Shown one piece after another: positions 7,452 to 14,479 of a stretch of DNA of 16,137 bases (position 1 is its first letter; every line of letters starts with the position of its first letter). The position numbers were made by a program, and so were the translations under genes. Below the pieces are notes generated by a model. It searched no databases and was not told where the DNA came from. It saw only the letters and a program-made list of their open reading frames with translations. The stretch is from Oscillospiraceae bacterium (lineage in GTDB: Bacteria > Bacillota > Clostridia > Oscillospirales > Oscillospiraceae), in contig JAEEUX010000028.1 in assembly GCA_016290695.1 (NCBI GenBank), positions 1-16,137 of the forward strand, given 5' to 3'.

Positions 7452-7507
7452 CTACATGACAAATTAATAATTTCACCCTTTGTTATAACAAATAAGGAGG
7501 AATTAAG

Positions 7508-9217
7508 ATGAAAAGCTTAAAAACTAAGCTTACCGTTATCATCCTTATATTCGTCGTTGTAACTGCTATCGTTTCTACAGTCATTTGCCTGAACAGAAGC
7601 TTCAGCGTGACAAGGGATATTATCGACGACCTTTCCATAGAGAGGCTCACCGGCTGCAACAACATGCTTGCAGAATATCTCGACGATAAGTACGGCGGTA
7701 TTACCTTGAGCGATAACTCTCTCGTTGATAAAAACGGCGCCAGCATTGATGAAAACTTTGATTACATAGATGCCTTCTCCGATCGTATGGGCGTCGTCGC
7801 TACCGTTTTCAAGAAAGCCGGAAGCTCCTTCATCAGAGTTATCACCACCATTCAGGACTCTAACGGCCGCGTCGTCGGTACGGAGCTTGATCAGACGGGC
7901 GCTGCGTATAAGGCGATTATGGCAGGGCAGTCTTATTTCGGCGAGGCAAAGATCCTCGGAACCGATTACATGACGGGTTATGCCCCGATGTACGACCCTA
8001 ACGGCAACATCATAGGCATTTACTTCGTCGGTATGCCGATTTCTCAGGTAAACGCTACTTATACCTCAGGCCTTACCAAAGCTCTTACTGCGAGCATTAT
8101 AGTCCTCGTCGTCATGCTCATAGTCATCGCTATCCTGAGCATCATAATCTCTAAGGGTATTACCCGCCCGATAGAGAACATTACAGGTGTCGCTAAGAAA
8201 ATAGCGGAAGGCCAGTTGGACGTTGCGCTGGACGTCCAGTCAAAGGACGAGGTTGGCCAGCTTGCCGAGGCCTTTAAGCTCACGATACTCCAGCTCCAGA
8301 ATTATCAGGCTTATATAGACGAGGTCGCTCATTCTCTCGGAGCGATTGCGGACGGTAAGCTCTCAATGGAGCTTCAGCTTGAGTATACAGGCCAGTTTGC
8401 AAAGCTCAAGTCCTCGTTTAACGACCTCCTTGATAAGCTTAACTCTACCTTTGAACAGTTCAATCTTTCTTCCAATAAGGTCCGCGGCGATGCGGAGAAC
8501 CTTGCCAGCGCCGCTCAGGAGCTTTCTCAGGGTGCTACAGTTCAGGCCAACTCCGTCGAAGAGCTTTCCGCGACCATCAACTCGGTAAACGATCAGGTCC
8601 AGAAGACTGCCGAGAATGCGAAGACGGCTCATGAGAGTGCAAGACGTGCGGGCGACGAGATAAGCCTCAGCAACCGCCAGATGGAAGAAATGATGAACGC
8701 AATGGACCAGATAAACAAGCAGTCCTCCGAGATTTCCAAGATAATCAACGTTATCGAGGACATTGCGTTCCAGACAAATATCCTCGCCTTCAACGCCGCC
8801 GTCGAAGCCTCCCGCGCAGGTACTGCCGGCAAGAGCTTTGCCATAGTTGCCGAGGAAGTCCGTAAGCTCGCTGAGAAGACCTCCGAGGCCGCCAGAGACA
8901 CGACGGACCTTATCACCAGCACGCTCACCTCCGTTTCCAACGGTACGAAGATCGCCGGAAACACCGCCGCCTCTCTTGAAGAGAGCGCGGAGGCGACGCA
9001 GAGCGCCGTAAGCCTCCTTGAGGAAATAGCACAGGCGTCCAGGGAAGAAGCGACCGCTATCGGTCAGATAAACATTGCAATTGATCAGATTTCCACCGTC
9101 GTACAGACGACCGCTCTCACCGCGGAAAACAGCGCCGGTTCGAGCGGTGAGCTTTCCGCCCAGGCGACCATGCTCAAGGACCTCATCTCGAAATTCGAGC
9201 TCAAGAACGGCGACTGA
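7508..9217 (+). CDS. Methyl-accepting chemotaxis protein with periplasmic Cache-type sensor
   Basis: This 569-residue transmembrane chemoreceptor signals to CheA/CheW. TM1 spans about 8-28. The extracytoplasmic domain of about 160 residues (30-190) has the pattern of a single Cache sensor: a long helix, then strands with GTELDQTG and GIYFVGMP. TM2 spans about 192-215. A HAMP domain follows (about 215-268, starting KGITRPIENITG), with a second HAMP-like or linker helix region to about 320. The signalling coiled coil is about 330-560, with the conserved hairpin tip EDIAFQTNILAFNAAVEASR (417-436) followed by AEEVRKLAEKTSEAAR. No C-terminal CheR-binding pentapeptide is seen. Start: AAGGAGG (7494-7500), 7 nt before the ATG. 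It stands alone between two terminators. The ligand is unknown; sCache domains often bind small organic acids, so a substrate of neighbouring pathways is possible but unproven. Confidence 0.93.
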   Translation: MKSLKTKLTVIILIFVVVTAIVSTVICLNRSFSVTRDIIDDLSIERLTGCNNMLAEYLDDKYGGITLSDNSLVDKNGASIDENFDYIDAFSDRMGVVATVFKKAGSSFIRVITTIQDSNGRVVGTELDQTGAAYKAIMAGQSYFGEAKILGTDYMTGYAPMYDPNGNIIGIYFVGMPISQVNATYTSGLTKALTASIIVLVVMLIVIAILSIIISKGITRPIENITGVAKKIAEGQLDVALDVQSKDEVGQLAEAFKLTILQLQNYQAYIDEVAHSLGAIADGKLSMELQLEYTGQFAKLKSSFNDLLDKLNSTFEQFNLSSNKVRGDAENLASAAQELSQGATVQANSVEELSATINSVNDQVQKTAENAKTAHESARRAGDEISLSNRQMEEMMNAMDQINKQSSEISKIINVIEDIAFQTNILAFNAAVEASRAGTAGKSFAIVAEEVRKLAEKTSEAARDTTDLITSTLTSVSNGTKIAGNTAASLEESAEATQSAVSLLEEIAQASREEATAIGQINIAIDQISTVVQTTALTAENSAGSSGELSAQATMLKDLISKFELKNGD

Positions 9218-9279
9218 GTAAACTGATTACACGGCTTGAATAATCGTGTTCACGAATAGTTTAATATGAAATGAATCAG

Positions 9280-9315
9280 GTGGGCTTTGCTTTACGCAAA
9301 GCCCACGTTTTTTGT
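9280..9315 (+). terminator. Intrinsic terminator after the chemoreceptor gene
   Basis: GTGGGCTTTGC (9280-9290) pairs perfectly over 11 bp with GCAAAGCCCAC (9296-9306) around a TTTAC loop and is followed by GTTTTTTG. This is a textbook rho-independent terminator. Confidence 0.93.
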
Positions 9316-9377
9316 TTATACATCCTCCGGACTGTAGCATTACTTCAAAATCTTCGCTATGGGTTTGCAAAAAATAC

Positions 9378-9419
9378 TTGACAACACGATATACTTCGCG
9401 TTATGATGTATTGCGCGAA
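9378..9419 (+). promoter_or_regulatory. padR-operon promoter with a dyad around the -10
   Basis: A perfect TTGACA (9378-9383) and TATGAT (9402-9407), with an 18-nt spacer, make a sigma-A promoter about 20 nt before the ribosome binding site. The inverted repeat TTCGCG (9395-9400) and CGCGAA (9414-9419), separated by 13 nt, brackets the -10. ATAC (9391-9394) and GTAT (9408-9411) form a second, nested dyad. PadR proteins typically repress their own operon through such dyads, so this is the likely autoregulatory operator. That assignment is inference. Confidence 0.65.
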
Positions 9420-9431
9420 AGGAGGTATGGC

Positions 9432-9749
9432 ATGGACAACCAACTAAAACGCGGACTGCTGGACGTATGTGTTCTCGCCGCGATACGCAAGGAGGATTCC
9501 TACGGCTACAAGATAATCAAAGATTTAAAGCCATACGTTGAGCTTTCGGAATCTACGCTGTACACAATACTCAAACGCCTCGAAGCCGCAAAAATGCTCA
9601 CGGTGAGGACTGCGGAGCATGACGGGCGCCTGCGAAAATACTATCACATCACCGGGCAGGGCCTTGGACGGATAGAGGAATTCAAAACCGAATGGAAGGC
9701 AGTAATTTCCATCTATCAATTCGTAGTCAAGGAGGATGGCAATGAATAA
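9432..9749 (+). CDS. PadR-family transcriptional regulator
   Basis: This is a small (105-residue) winged-helix repressor of the PadR family. The N-terminal segment QLKRGLLDVCVLAAI is the usual PadR opening. It is followed by SYGYKIIKDL, then the recognition region LSESTLYTILKRLEAAKMLT (38-57) and the wing with RLRKYYHITGQG (66-77). A short C-terminal helix for dimerisation gives the size of the PadR-s1 subgroup. The ATG at 9432 is preferred because GGAGG (9421-9425) lies 6 nt upstream; a nearer ATG at 9427 is out of frame and stops after six codons. It is first in a three-gene operon with overlapping ends, and probably represses that operon until an unknown signal is sensed. Confidence 0.93.
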   Translation: MDNQLKRGLLDVCVLAAIRKEDSYGYKIIKDLKPYVELSESTLYTILKRLEAAKMLTVRTAEHDGRLRKYYHITGQGLGRIEEFKTEWKAVISIYQFVVKEDGNE

Positions 9750-10347
9750 GGAAGAATTTCTGGCTGAACTGAGAAGCGGACTTGCAGGGCTCCCGCGAGA
9801 CGATATAGACGAGCGTGTTTCGTTCTATGCCGAGATAATAGACGACCGCATTGAGGAGGGCCTAAGTGAAGCCGAGGCCGTTGCCGGGCTTGGGCCCGTA
9901 GGTGAAATAGTCTCACAGATAATAGCAGATACGCCGTTTACGAAGCTCGTTCTCGAAAAAGTCTCATCGAAGCGCGCGCTGCGAGCGTGGGAAATTGTGC
10001 TCTTAGTTCTGGGCTTCCCCTTGTGGTTTCCGCTGCTTGTCGCGGCGGGTGCTGTGCTTTTGGCGCTCTACGTCGTCGTTTGGGCGCTTATTGTGACGAT
10101 TTTCGCAGTGGAGCTTGCTTTTTTGGCGAGCGTCATCGGCGAATTCGTCGCGGCGGTGGTCGCGCTGGCAAAGGGGAGCGTCCTCGCGGCAGCCGCAGCC
10201 TTGGGACTGGCGCTTTTCTGCGCGGGCGTGTCGTATTTTCTGTTCTTCGGCTGCATTAAGGCGGCGAAGGGGCTTCTGAAGCTCACAAAAAAGGCTGCGC
10301 TGGGCATGAAAGCACGATTTATCAGAAATAAGGAGAATGACAGATGA
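9742..10347 (+). CDS. DUF1700 / HAAS-domain membrane protein
   Basis: This 201-residue protein has an N-terminal helical HAAS-type domain (about 1-65). It shows the family pattern KEEFLAELRSGLAGLP, then RVSFYAEIIDDRIEEGLSEAE and GLGPVGEIVSQI. Several hydrophobic segments follow (about 85-110, 112-140, 148-175) and the tail is basic. This is the DUF1700 architecture that regularly follows PadR genes in Bacillota and is thought to sit in the membrane as a partner or sensor for the regulator. The start is ATG 9742 with GGAGG (9731-9735) 6 nt upstream. The in-frame ATG at 9736 directly abuts the RBS and is less likely. The start overlaps the padR end by 8 nt, and the stop overlaps the next start (ATGA). 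The precise function is unknown. Confidence 0.88.
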   Translation: MNKEEFLAELRSGLAGLPRDDIDERVSFYAEIIDDRIEEGLSEAEAVAGLGPVGEIVSQIIADTPFTKLVLEKVSSKRALRAWEIVLLVLGFPLWFPLLVAAGAVLLALYVVVWALIVTIFAVELAFLASVIGEFVAAVVALAKGSVLAAAAALGLALFCAGVSYFLFFGCIKAAKGLLKLTKKAALGMKARFIRNKENDR

Positions 10348-11303
10348 AAAGGAGTCTTACAATAATCGCCTCGCTGTTGATTGTAGTGGGCCTGGCATTT
10401 TTTTTTGGCGCGTTCGCCGCCTCCGGTTTCAGGTTCACTGGGCTTAGCGCGGAGAAATACGAAACAAAGGTCTACGCAATCAGCGAGACCTTCGATAATA
10501 TCGAGATAAACGGTAAGGAAACCGATATATTCCTGAAACTCTCGCAGGACGGCAAGGCAAGCGCCGTATGCGAGGAGCGCGATAAACTCAGTTATGACGT
10601 ATACGTCGAGGACGCTACGCTCTGCATAATTGCCAGGGACAAGCGAGAGTGGTATGAGCAGGCGGGCACCTTCAATAAGGATCTCAGCTTGACGCTTTAC
10701 CTCCCGGAGGAACGGTACGAAAGCCTGAAAATAGACGGGCGTACGGGGGACGTTGAGATCCCGGGCGATTTCTCCTTTGGCGCCGTGAGCATAGAAACGA
10801 GCACGGGCGACGTCATCTGCGAGGCCTCCGCGAACGGAGACATCAGCGCCAAAGCGACGACGGGAAGCGTCACCGCGAGCAAGCTGAGCGCGCAGAACCT
10901 GAGCCTTTCCGTCGATACCGGCAGAGTAAGCGCGAGCGGGATAAACTGCGAGGGCACCGTATCGGTTAGTGTAAGCACCGGGCGCGCGAATCTCGAGGAT
11001 CTTAGCTGCTCAGAGCTCCGGTCGGACGGCAGCACCGGCAGCATCATGCTTAAAAACGTCGTCGCCTCCGATGGCTTCAGCATCGAGAGAAGCACCGGCG
11101 ACGTAAGTTTCGACTCCTGCGACGCGGGCGAAATCCGCGTGAAAACCTCCACGGGCGACGTTACGGGAACGCTCCGCTCGGAGAAGGTATTCATAACCAG
11201 AACTTCCACCGGCTCCATAAGCGTTCCCGACTCGATAACCGGCGGAAGATGCGAAATAACGACATCCACCGGTGAAATCGACATACGCTTTGCCCGCGAT
11301 TGA
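10344..11303 (+). CDS. DUF4097 beta-solenoid envelope protein
   Basis: This 319-residue protein has an N-terminal hydrophobic segment (about 5-27) acting as a signal anchor or uncleaved signal peptide. An extracytoplasmic region of the DUF4097/adhesin-like type follows. From residue 133 to the end it consists of ten (S/T/D/R)-TG-(D/S/R/E) turns, with glycines at 135, 155, 174, 193, 213, 232, 252, 271, 290 and 310. The period is 19 or 20 residues, as expected for one coil of a right-handed beta-solenoid. It is the third gene of the PadR-DUF1700-DUF4097 operon and is coupled by an ATGA overlap. The family is linked to envelope-stress-type modules, but its biochemical role is unknown. No sortase motif or catalytic site is seen. 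Confidence 0.87.
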   Translation: MKRSLTIIASLLIVVGLAFFFGAFAASGFRFTGLSAEKYETKVYAISETFDNIEINGKETDIFLKLSQDGKASAVCEERDKLSYDVYVEDATLCIIARDKREWYEQAGTFNKDLSLTLYLPEERYESLKIDGRTGDVEIPGDFSFGAVSIETSTGDVICEASANGDISAKATTGSVTASKLSAQNLSLSVDTGRVSASGINCEGTVSVSVSTGRANLEDLSCSELRSDGSTGSIMLKNVVASDGFSIERSTGDVSFDSCDAGEIRVKTSTGDVTGTLRSEKVFITRTSTGSISVPDSITGGRCEITTSTGEIDIRFARD

Positions 11304-11378
11304 GCTGCCTCTATAAATCTAATACCCTCGGTAGGCGATATATAAGAATATCTTGCCCAAAACTATCGTGCTTATCTC

Positions 11379-11407
11379 TTCACATACTAAAAACAATGTG
11401 CTATAAT
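11379..11407 (+). promoter_or_regulatory. Promoter of the glycyl radical enzyme gene
   Basis: TTCACA (11379-11384), a 17-nt spacer and TATAAT (11402-11407), preceded by TG at 11399-11400 (TGcTATAAT), form a strong extended -10 sigma-A promoter. The start point should be near 11414, leaving a leader of about 130 nt before the GTG start. Confidence 0.8.
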
Positions 11408-11412
11408 AAATC

Positions 11413-11542
11413 CATACACATATTACATGTTTTGGTCACTTTGCCCGAAAGACTGAGGTGGGACGGTCCGGCGGATTGCCGGCGGGCCGGAACTGCGCCG
11501 CATAATTCGAGGCGTTTACCGAAAAAAGAAAGGAGATAAGCT
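11413..11542 (+). promoter_or_regulatory. 5' leader of the glycyl radical enzyme with alternative stems
   Basis: The leader turns GC-rich after 11455. CCGGC (11468-11472) can pair with GCCGG (11478-11482) around GGATT. The same left arm extended by one base, TCCGGC (11467-11472), can instead pair with GCCGGA (11486-11491). These two stems are mutually exclusive. The leader ends with AGGAG (11531-11535), 7 nt before GTG. No known riboswitch class was recognised. It may only be a structured UTR. Confidence 0.35.
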
Positions 11543-14005
11543 GTGTATAAGTTCAAACCCTATACAGAGCGTGTCGCGAGGCTCCGCGACGCTGTCCGTG
11601 ACAGAGTCATGGTCGCTGACGCAGAGAAGGCGCGTTTGCAGCTTGAGGCGCTTAAAAAGTACATAAAGTACCCGCCGATGCTGCAAAAGCCCTATATCTC
11701 GCTTTACGTTCTCGAGCGGATGCCCCTTAACCTCCATGAAGACGAATATTTCTTCGGCGGCATGGGCAACAAGGGCTGGGGCGCCGCGAACACCGGCGGA
11801 GCCGGTATAATGTGGCTGAGTGTCGACATTGAAAACACATGGCCCATCGAGGCAGACGGCCTCCATCACGCCCCGGACGACGACCCCTTCTATTCTCACC
11901 AGAGAATGGCTATTTCTCCCGAAGACCTTAAAGAGCTGCGCGGGATAGCGAAGGAAAGGATGCAGATCGAGGGCGGCTTCGGCGCGCCCGACTGGCTGCC
12001 CGACGGCGTCCAGGAGCTTTTTGCGCTGCAGGCAAATCCCTCCGGAAAAATAGGCGGCTGGCCCATCTACCTCCCGCCAGGACATCTTACCCCCGGCTAT
12101 CAGAACATCATCAAGCAGGGCTACGGCGCCATCCGCAAGCGCGCGCAGGACTGGCTGGATGAGCATGAGGGCAACATCATGGGCGACGATATCGGCAAGT
12201 ACATGTTCTACAAGGCCGCAACCGTTGCCTGCGACGGCGCTATCACCCTCACCCGCCGCTACGCCGACCTTGCGCGCGAGCTCGCCGCGAAGGCAACCGA
12301 CCCGGCGAAGAAGGCCGAGTACGAAAGCCGCGCCGAAAGCCTCGACTGGATCGCCACCGAGACGCCGCGCACCTTCTGGGAAGCCTGCCAGATGGCGCTT
12401 ATGTACGACGTTTTCCTAAAGGCGGAGAACGACCCCGGCGTTATCAGCCTGGGCCGCTTCGACCAGTATACATGGCCGTTCCTCAAGGCTGACCTCGACG
12501 CGGGCCGCATAACGCTCGACGAGGCGCAGGAGCTTGTTGACGGCTTCTTCCTCAAGATAAACACCTTCTACGGCGGCGGCTTCGGCAAAACCGCGCAGAC
12601 CGCCGGAATAGGCAACTCCTTCCAGCACACGACCATAGGCGGAACCGACCCCGTAACGGGCGAGGATGCGGTGAACCCCGTGTCCTACATGGTTCTCGAA
12701 ACTATGGCGCGTCTTGATTTGCACGACCCGACCATCTCCCTGCGCGTTACGAAGAATACGCCCAAGGAAATGTGGGACTGCGCTATCGCCGCAGCCTGCC
12801 GCGTCGGCGGCCTGCCTCTGCTGCAGAACGACGAGGTAATCATCCCCGCCGTCATGTCGGAGCTCGGCTTCTCGCTTGAGGACGCGCGCAACTTCGCCTT
12901 CATCGGCTGCCAGGAGATAACCGGCTTCGGCAACGATTATCCCGCGCCGAACGGCTCCGCGATGGGCCATAACGGCATATTCTGGGCCATCGCGCTCGTA
13001 ATGGCGATAAATAACGGCATTAACCCGATAAACGGCGCTCAGTGCCCCGAAAAGGTCCGCTCCGGCTATCTTTCCGATATGAAGAGCATGGACGATGTCC
13101 GCGCGGCGTTCGAGAAGATATGTAAGTGGATGCTCACATGGTCCGCTTCCCTCAATAACCTCACCGAGCATGAGTATCCGCGCCTGTTCCCGTTCCCGAA
13201 CCTCTCCATCTCCACAGAGGGCTGCATGGAGTCCGGCAAGGACGTTTCCGAGGGCGGCGCGAAGTATAACAGCTACGGCGGAACCGCCACCGGCCTTGCC
13301 ACGACGGCCGATTCCCTCACCGCGATAAAGTATATCGTCTTTGATAAGAAGATTGCCACGGGCAAGGAATTCCTGCAGGCCATCCTTGATAACTGGGAGG
13401 GCCACGAGGAGCTGCGCCAGCGCGTGCAGAGTCAGGTCCCGCATTACGGCAATAACGACCCCTATGCCGACGAGGAAATGACCTATGTGATGGATCTGTA
13501 TTACAACATCACCCGCGCCTTCTCCACCTGCCGCTGCAAGACCTATAAGTGCGGCACCTTCGGCGCGGCCGACCACGTCGTTCAGGGCGAGATAACATGG
13601 GCGACGCCGGACGGACGCAAGACGGGCGACCCGATTGCCGACGCCTCCAGCCCCTGCCAGGGACGCGATGTTTGCGGCCCCACCGCCGTTTTCAACTCCG
13701 CCACGAAGTTTGAGCACGGCCACTTCATGGACGGCATGGCGCTGAACCTCAAGATTCACCCGACCTCCCTCAAGGCGGACGACGGCGTGACCAAGCTTGA
13801 GGACATGACGAAGACTTACTTCGATCAGGGCGGCATGGAGATCCAGTATAACGTCGTTGACGCCGCGACGCTCCGCAAGGCGCAGGAAAACCCCGAGAAA
13901 TACCACAATCTCGTCGTCCGTATCGCAGGCTTCTCCGCGTATTTCGTGGACATGACGCCCGAGATGCAAAACGACATCATCGTTCGCGCCGAGCATAGAG
14001 TATAA
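11543..14005 (+). CDS. Glycyl radical enzyme, PFL/diol dehydratase-like, substrate unknown
   Basis: This 820-residue oxygen-sensitive enzyme of the pyruvate formate-lyase superfamily uses a backbone glycyl radical to generate a cysteine thiyl radical. The C-terminal radical loop is RIAGFSAYFVDM (793-804), with the radical glycine G796. The active-site cysteine is C456 in FIGCQEITGFGND, with the acid/base glutamate E458. True PFL has two adjacent cysteines here; dehydratases, decarboxylases and C-C/C-N lyases usually read GCVE. GCQE therefore argues against PFL and for an eliminase or lyase of unassigned type. The usual C-terminal family blocks TPDGRKTGDPIAD (688-700) and GGMEIQYNVVDA (763-774) are present, and the length is normal. 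Start: GTG with AGGAG 7 nt upstream. It is monocistronic: own promoter, then terminator. The radical-SAM activase it needs is not adjacent. Substrate and name remain open; annotation pipelines would probably call it formate C-acetyltransferase. Confidence 0.88.
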   Translation: MYKFKPYTERVARLRDAVRDRVMVADAEKARLQLEALKKYIKYPPMLQKPYISLYVLERMPLNLHEDEYFFGGMGNKGWGAANTGGAGIMWLSVDIENTWPIEADGLHHAPDDDPFYSHQRMAISPEDLKELRGIAKERMQIEGGFGAPDWLPDGVQELFALQANPSGKIGGWPIYLPPGHLTPGYQNIIKQGYGAIRKRAQDWLDEHEGNIMGDDIGKYMFYKAATVACDGAITLTRRYADLARELAAKATDPAKKAEYESRAESLDWIATETPRTFWEACQMALMYDVFLKAENDPGVISLGRFDQYTWPFLKADLDAGRITLDEAQELVDGFFLKINTFYGGGFGKTAQTAGIGNSFQHTTIGGTDPVTGEDAVNPVSYMVLETMARLDLHDPTISLRVTKNTPKEMWDCAIAAACRVGGLPLLQNDEVIIPAVMSELGFSLEDARNFAFIGCQEITGFGNDYPAPNGSAMGHNGIFWAIALVMAINNGINPINGAQCPEKVRSGYLSDMKSMDDVRAAFEKICKWMLTWSASLNNLTEHEYPRLFPFPNLSISTEGCMESGKDVSEGGAKYNSYGGTATGLATTADSLTAIKYIVFDKKIATGKEFLQAILDNWEGHEELRQRVQSQVPHYGNNDPYADEEMTYVMDLYYNITRAFSTCRCKTYKCGTFGAADHVVQGEITWATPDGRKTGDPIADASSPCQGRDVCGPTAVFNSATKFEHGHFMDGMALNLKIHPTSLKADDGVTKLEDMTKTYFDQGGMEIQYNVVDAATLRKAQENPEKYHNLVVRIAGFSAYFVDMTPEMQNDIIVRAEHRV

Positions 14006-14021
14006 GCTTTATGTAAACTTT

Positions 14022-14061
14022 ACGCGCCGCAGGCTGTGCTTAGTCTGCGGCGTGTTTTTTT
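14022..14061 (+). terminator. Intrinsic terminator after the glycyl radical enzyme gene
   Basis: CGCCGCAG (14025-14032) pairs perfectly with CTGCGGCG (14045-14052). The stem extends to 11 bp if one G-T pair is allowed, with a 12-nt loop, and a GTTTTTTT tract follows. It closes the gene's transcript 17 nt after the stop. Confidence 0.9.
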
Positions 14062-14062
14062 G

Positions 14063-14091
14063 TTGACTTATGCCGCGCTGTGCTTTACAAT
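14063..14091 (+). promoter_or_regulatory. Near-consensus promoter of the small cysteine-rich gene
   Basis: TTGACT (14063-14068), a 17-nt spacer and TACAAT (14086-14091) form a near-perfect sigma-A promoter starting 2 nt after the preceding T-tract. Transcription should begin around 14098, about 50 nt before the small gene's ATG. Confidence 0.75.
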
Positions 14092-14146
14092 TCATAGCAG
14101 TATTGACGCGGCCTCTGCGAGCCGCCCGCCGAAGGGAGCACAAAAA

Positions 14147-14311
14147 ATGGAAGAAAAAGAGTACCCGAAAGTATCGCCGGAGGGCTTTTGCGCCCGGTTT
14201 GAGCGCTGCGCCACCTCGCTTATCGAGGAGCCGGAATATTGCGAGGTCTGCGAGTTTTTTAATGACGCCGATTCCACCTGCCGCGCGGAGGAAACGGACC
14301 CGCGCCGCTGA
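14147..14311 (+). CDS. Small cysteine-rich hypothetical protein
   Basis: This 54-residue acidic, soluble protein has five cysteines (C15, C21, C32, C35, C45) arranged C-X5-C-X10-C-X2-C-X9-C. The YCEVCEFF segment resembles half of a zinc or Fe-S binding knuckle. I do not recognise the family. The ATG at 14147 is chosen because GAAGGGAG (14131-14138) lies 8 nt upstream; extending further upstream would run through the promoter and predicted start point. Its own strong promoter and RBS argue that it is real. It lies between the glycyl radical enzyme and a convergent operon, which does not define a function. Four of the cysteines could bind one metal ion; this is inference. Confidence 0.65.
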   Translation: MEEKEYPKVSPEGFCARFERCATSLIEEPEYCEVCEFFNDADSTCRAEETDPRR

Positions 14312-14415
14312 TGAATGAGTTGACAATGCCGCCTCTGTTTTGCATTCCCCCGGGGAAGGCGACGGATGAGCCGTTTACCGCCATTGCAATCATGTACCCC
14401 ATTGCCCTGCAATAA
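14311..14415 (+). CDS. Possible 34-residue ORF coupled by TGATG
   Basis: An ATG overlaps the preceding stop (TGATG, 14309-14313) and opens a frame of 34 codons plus TAA. The product starts MNELTMPPLFCIPPG and ends IAIMYPIALQ. No ribosome binding site precedes it closely, so it could only be expressed by coupling to the upstream small gene. The sequence has no recognisable domain. It may be a chance frame in a short repeat-like extragenic segment; confidence is low. Confidence 0.22.
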   Translation: MNELTMPPLFCIPPGKATDEPFTAIAIMYPIALQ

Positions 14416-14453
14416 AAATCGGGCGCGCTGCAAAAAACTATTGCAGCGCGCCC
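14412..14453 (-). terminator. Terminator of the minus-strand operon
   Basis: GGGCGCGCTGCAA (14421-14433) and TTGCAGCGCGCCC (14441-14453) form a perfect 13-bp GC-rich stem with a 7-nt loop. On the minus strand the stem is followed by GATTTTTATT, a usable T-tract, 26 nt past the dehydrogenase stop. On the plus strand only TTGTCCT follows, so termination there would be weak, though the hairpin sits directly after the small plus-strand genes. Confidence 0.82.
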
Positions 14454-14479
14454 TTGTCCTGCGTTATGGCCCGGGAAAT

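Noticed and set aside
12416..13996. A 526-codon minus-strand frame across the glycyl radical enzyme
   Set aside because: The plus-strand gene has a conserved radical loop and active-site cysteine; the minus product has no recognisable features.
11543..14005. Naming the glycyl radical enzyme pyruvate formate-lyase (pflB)
   Set aside because: PFL has adjacent active-site cysteines. Here a single cysteine sits in GCQE, so the catalytic chemistry is more like dehydratases or lyases.
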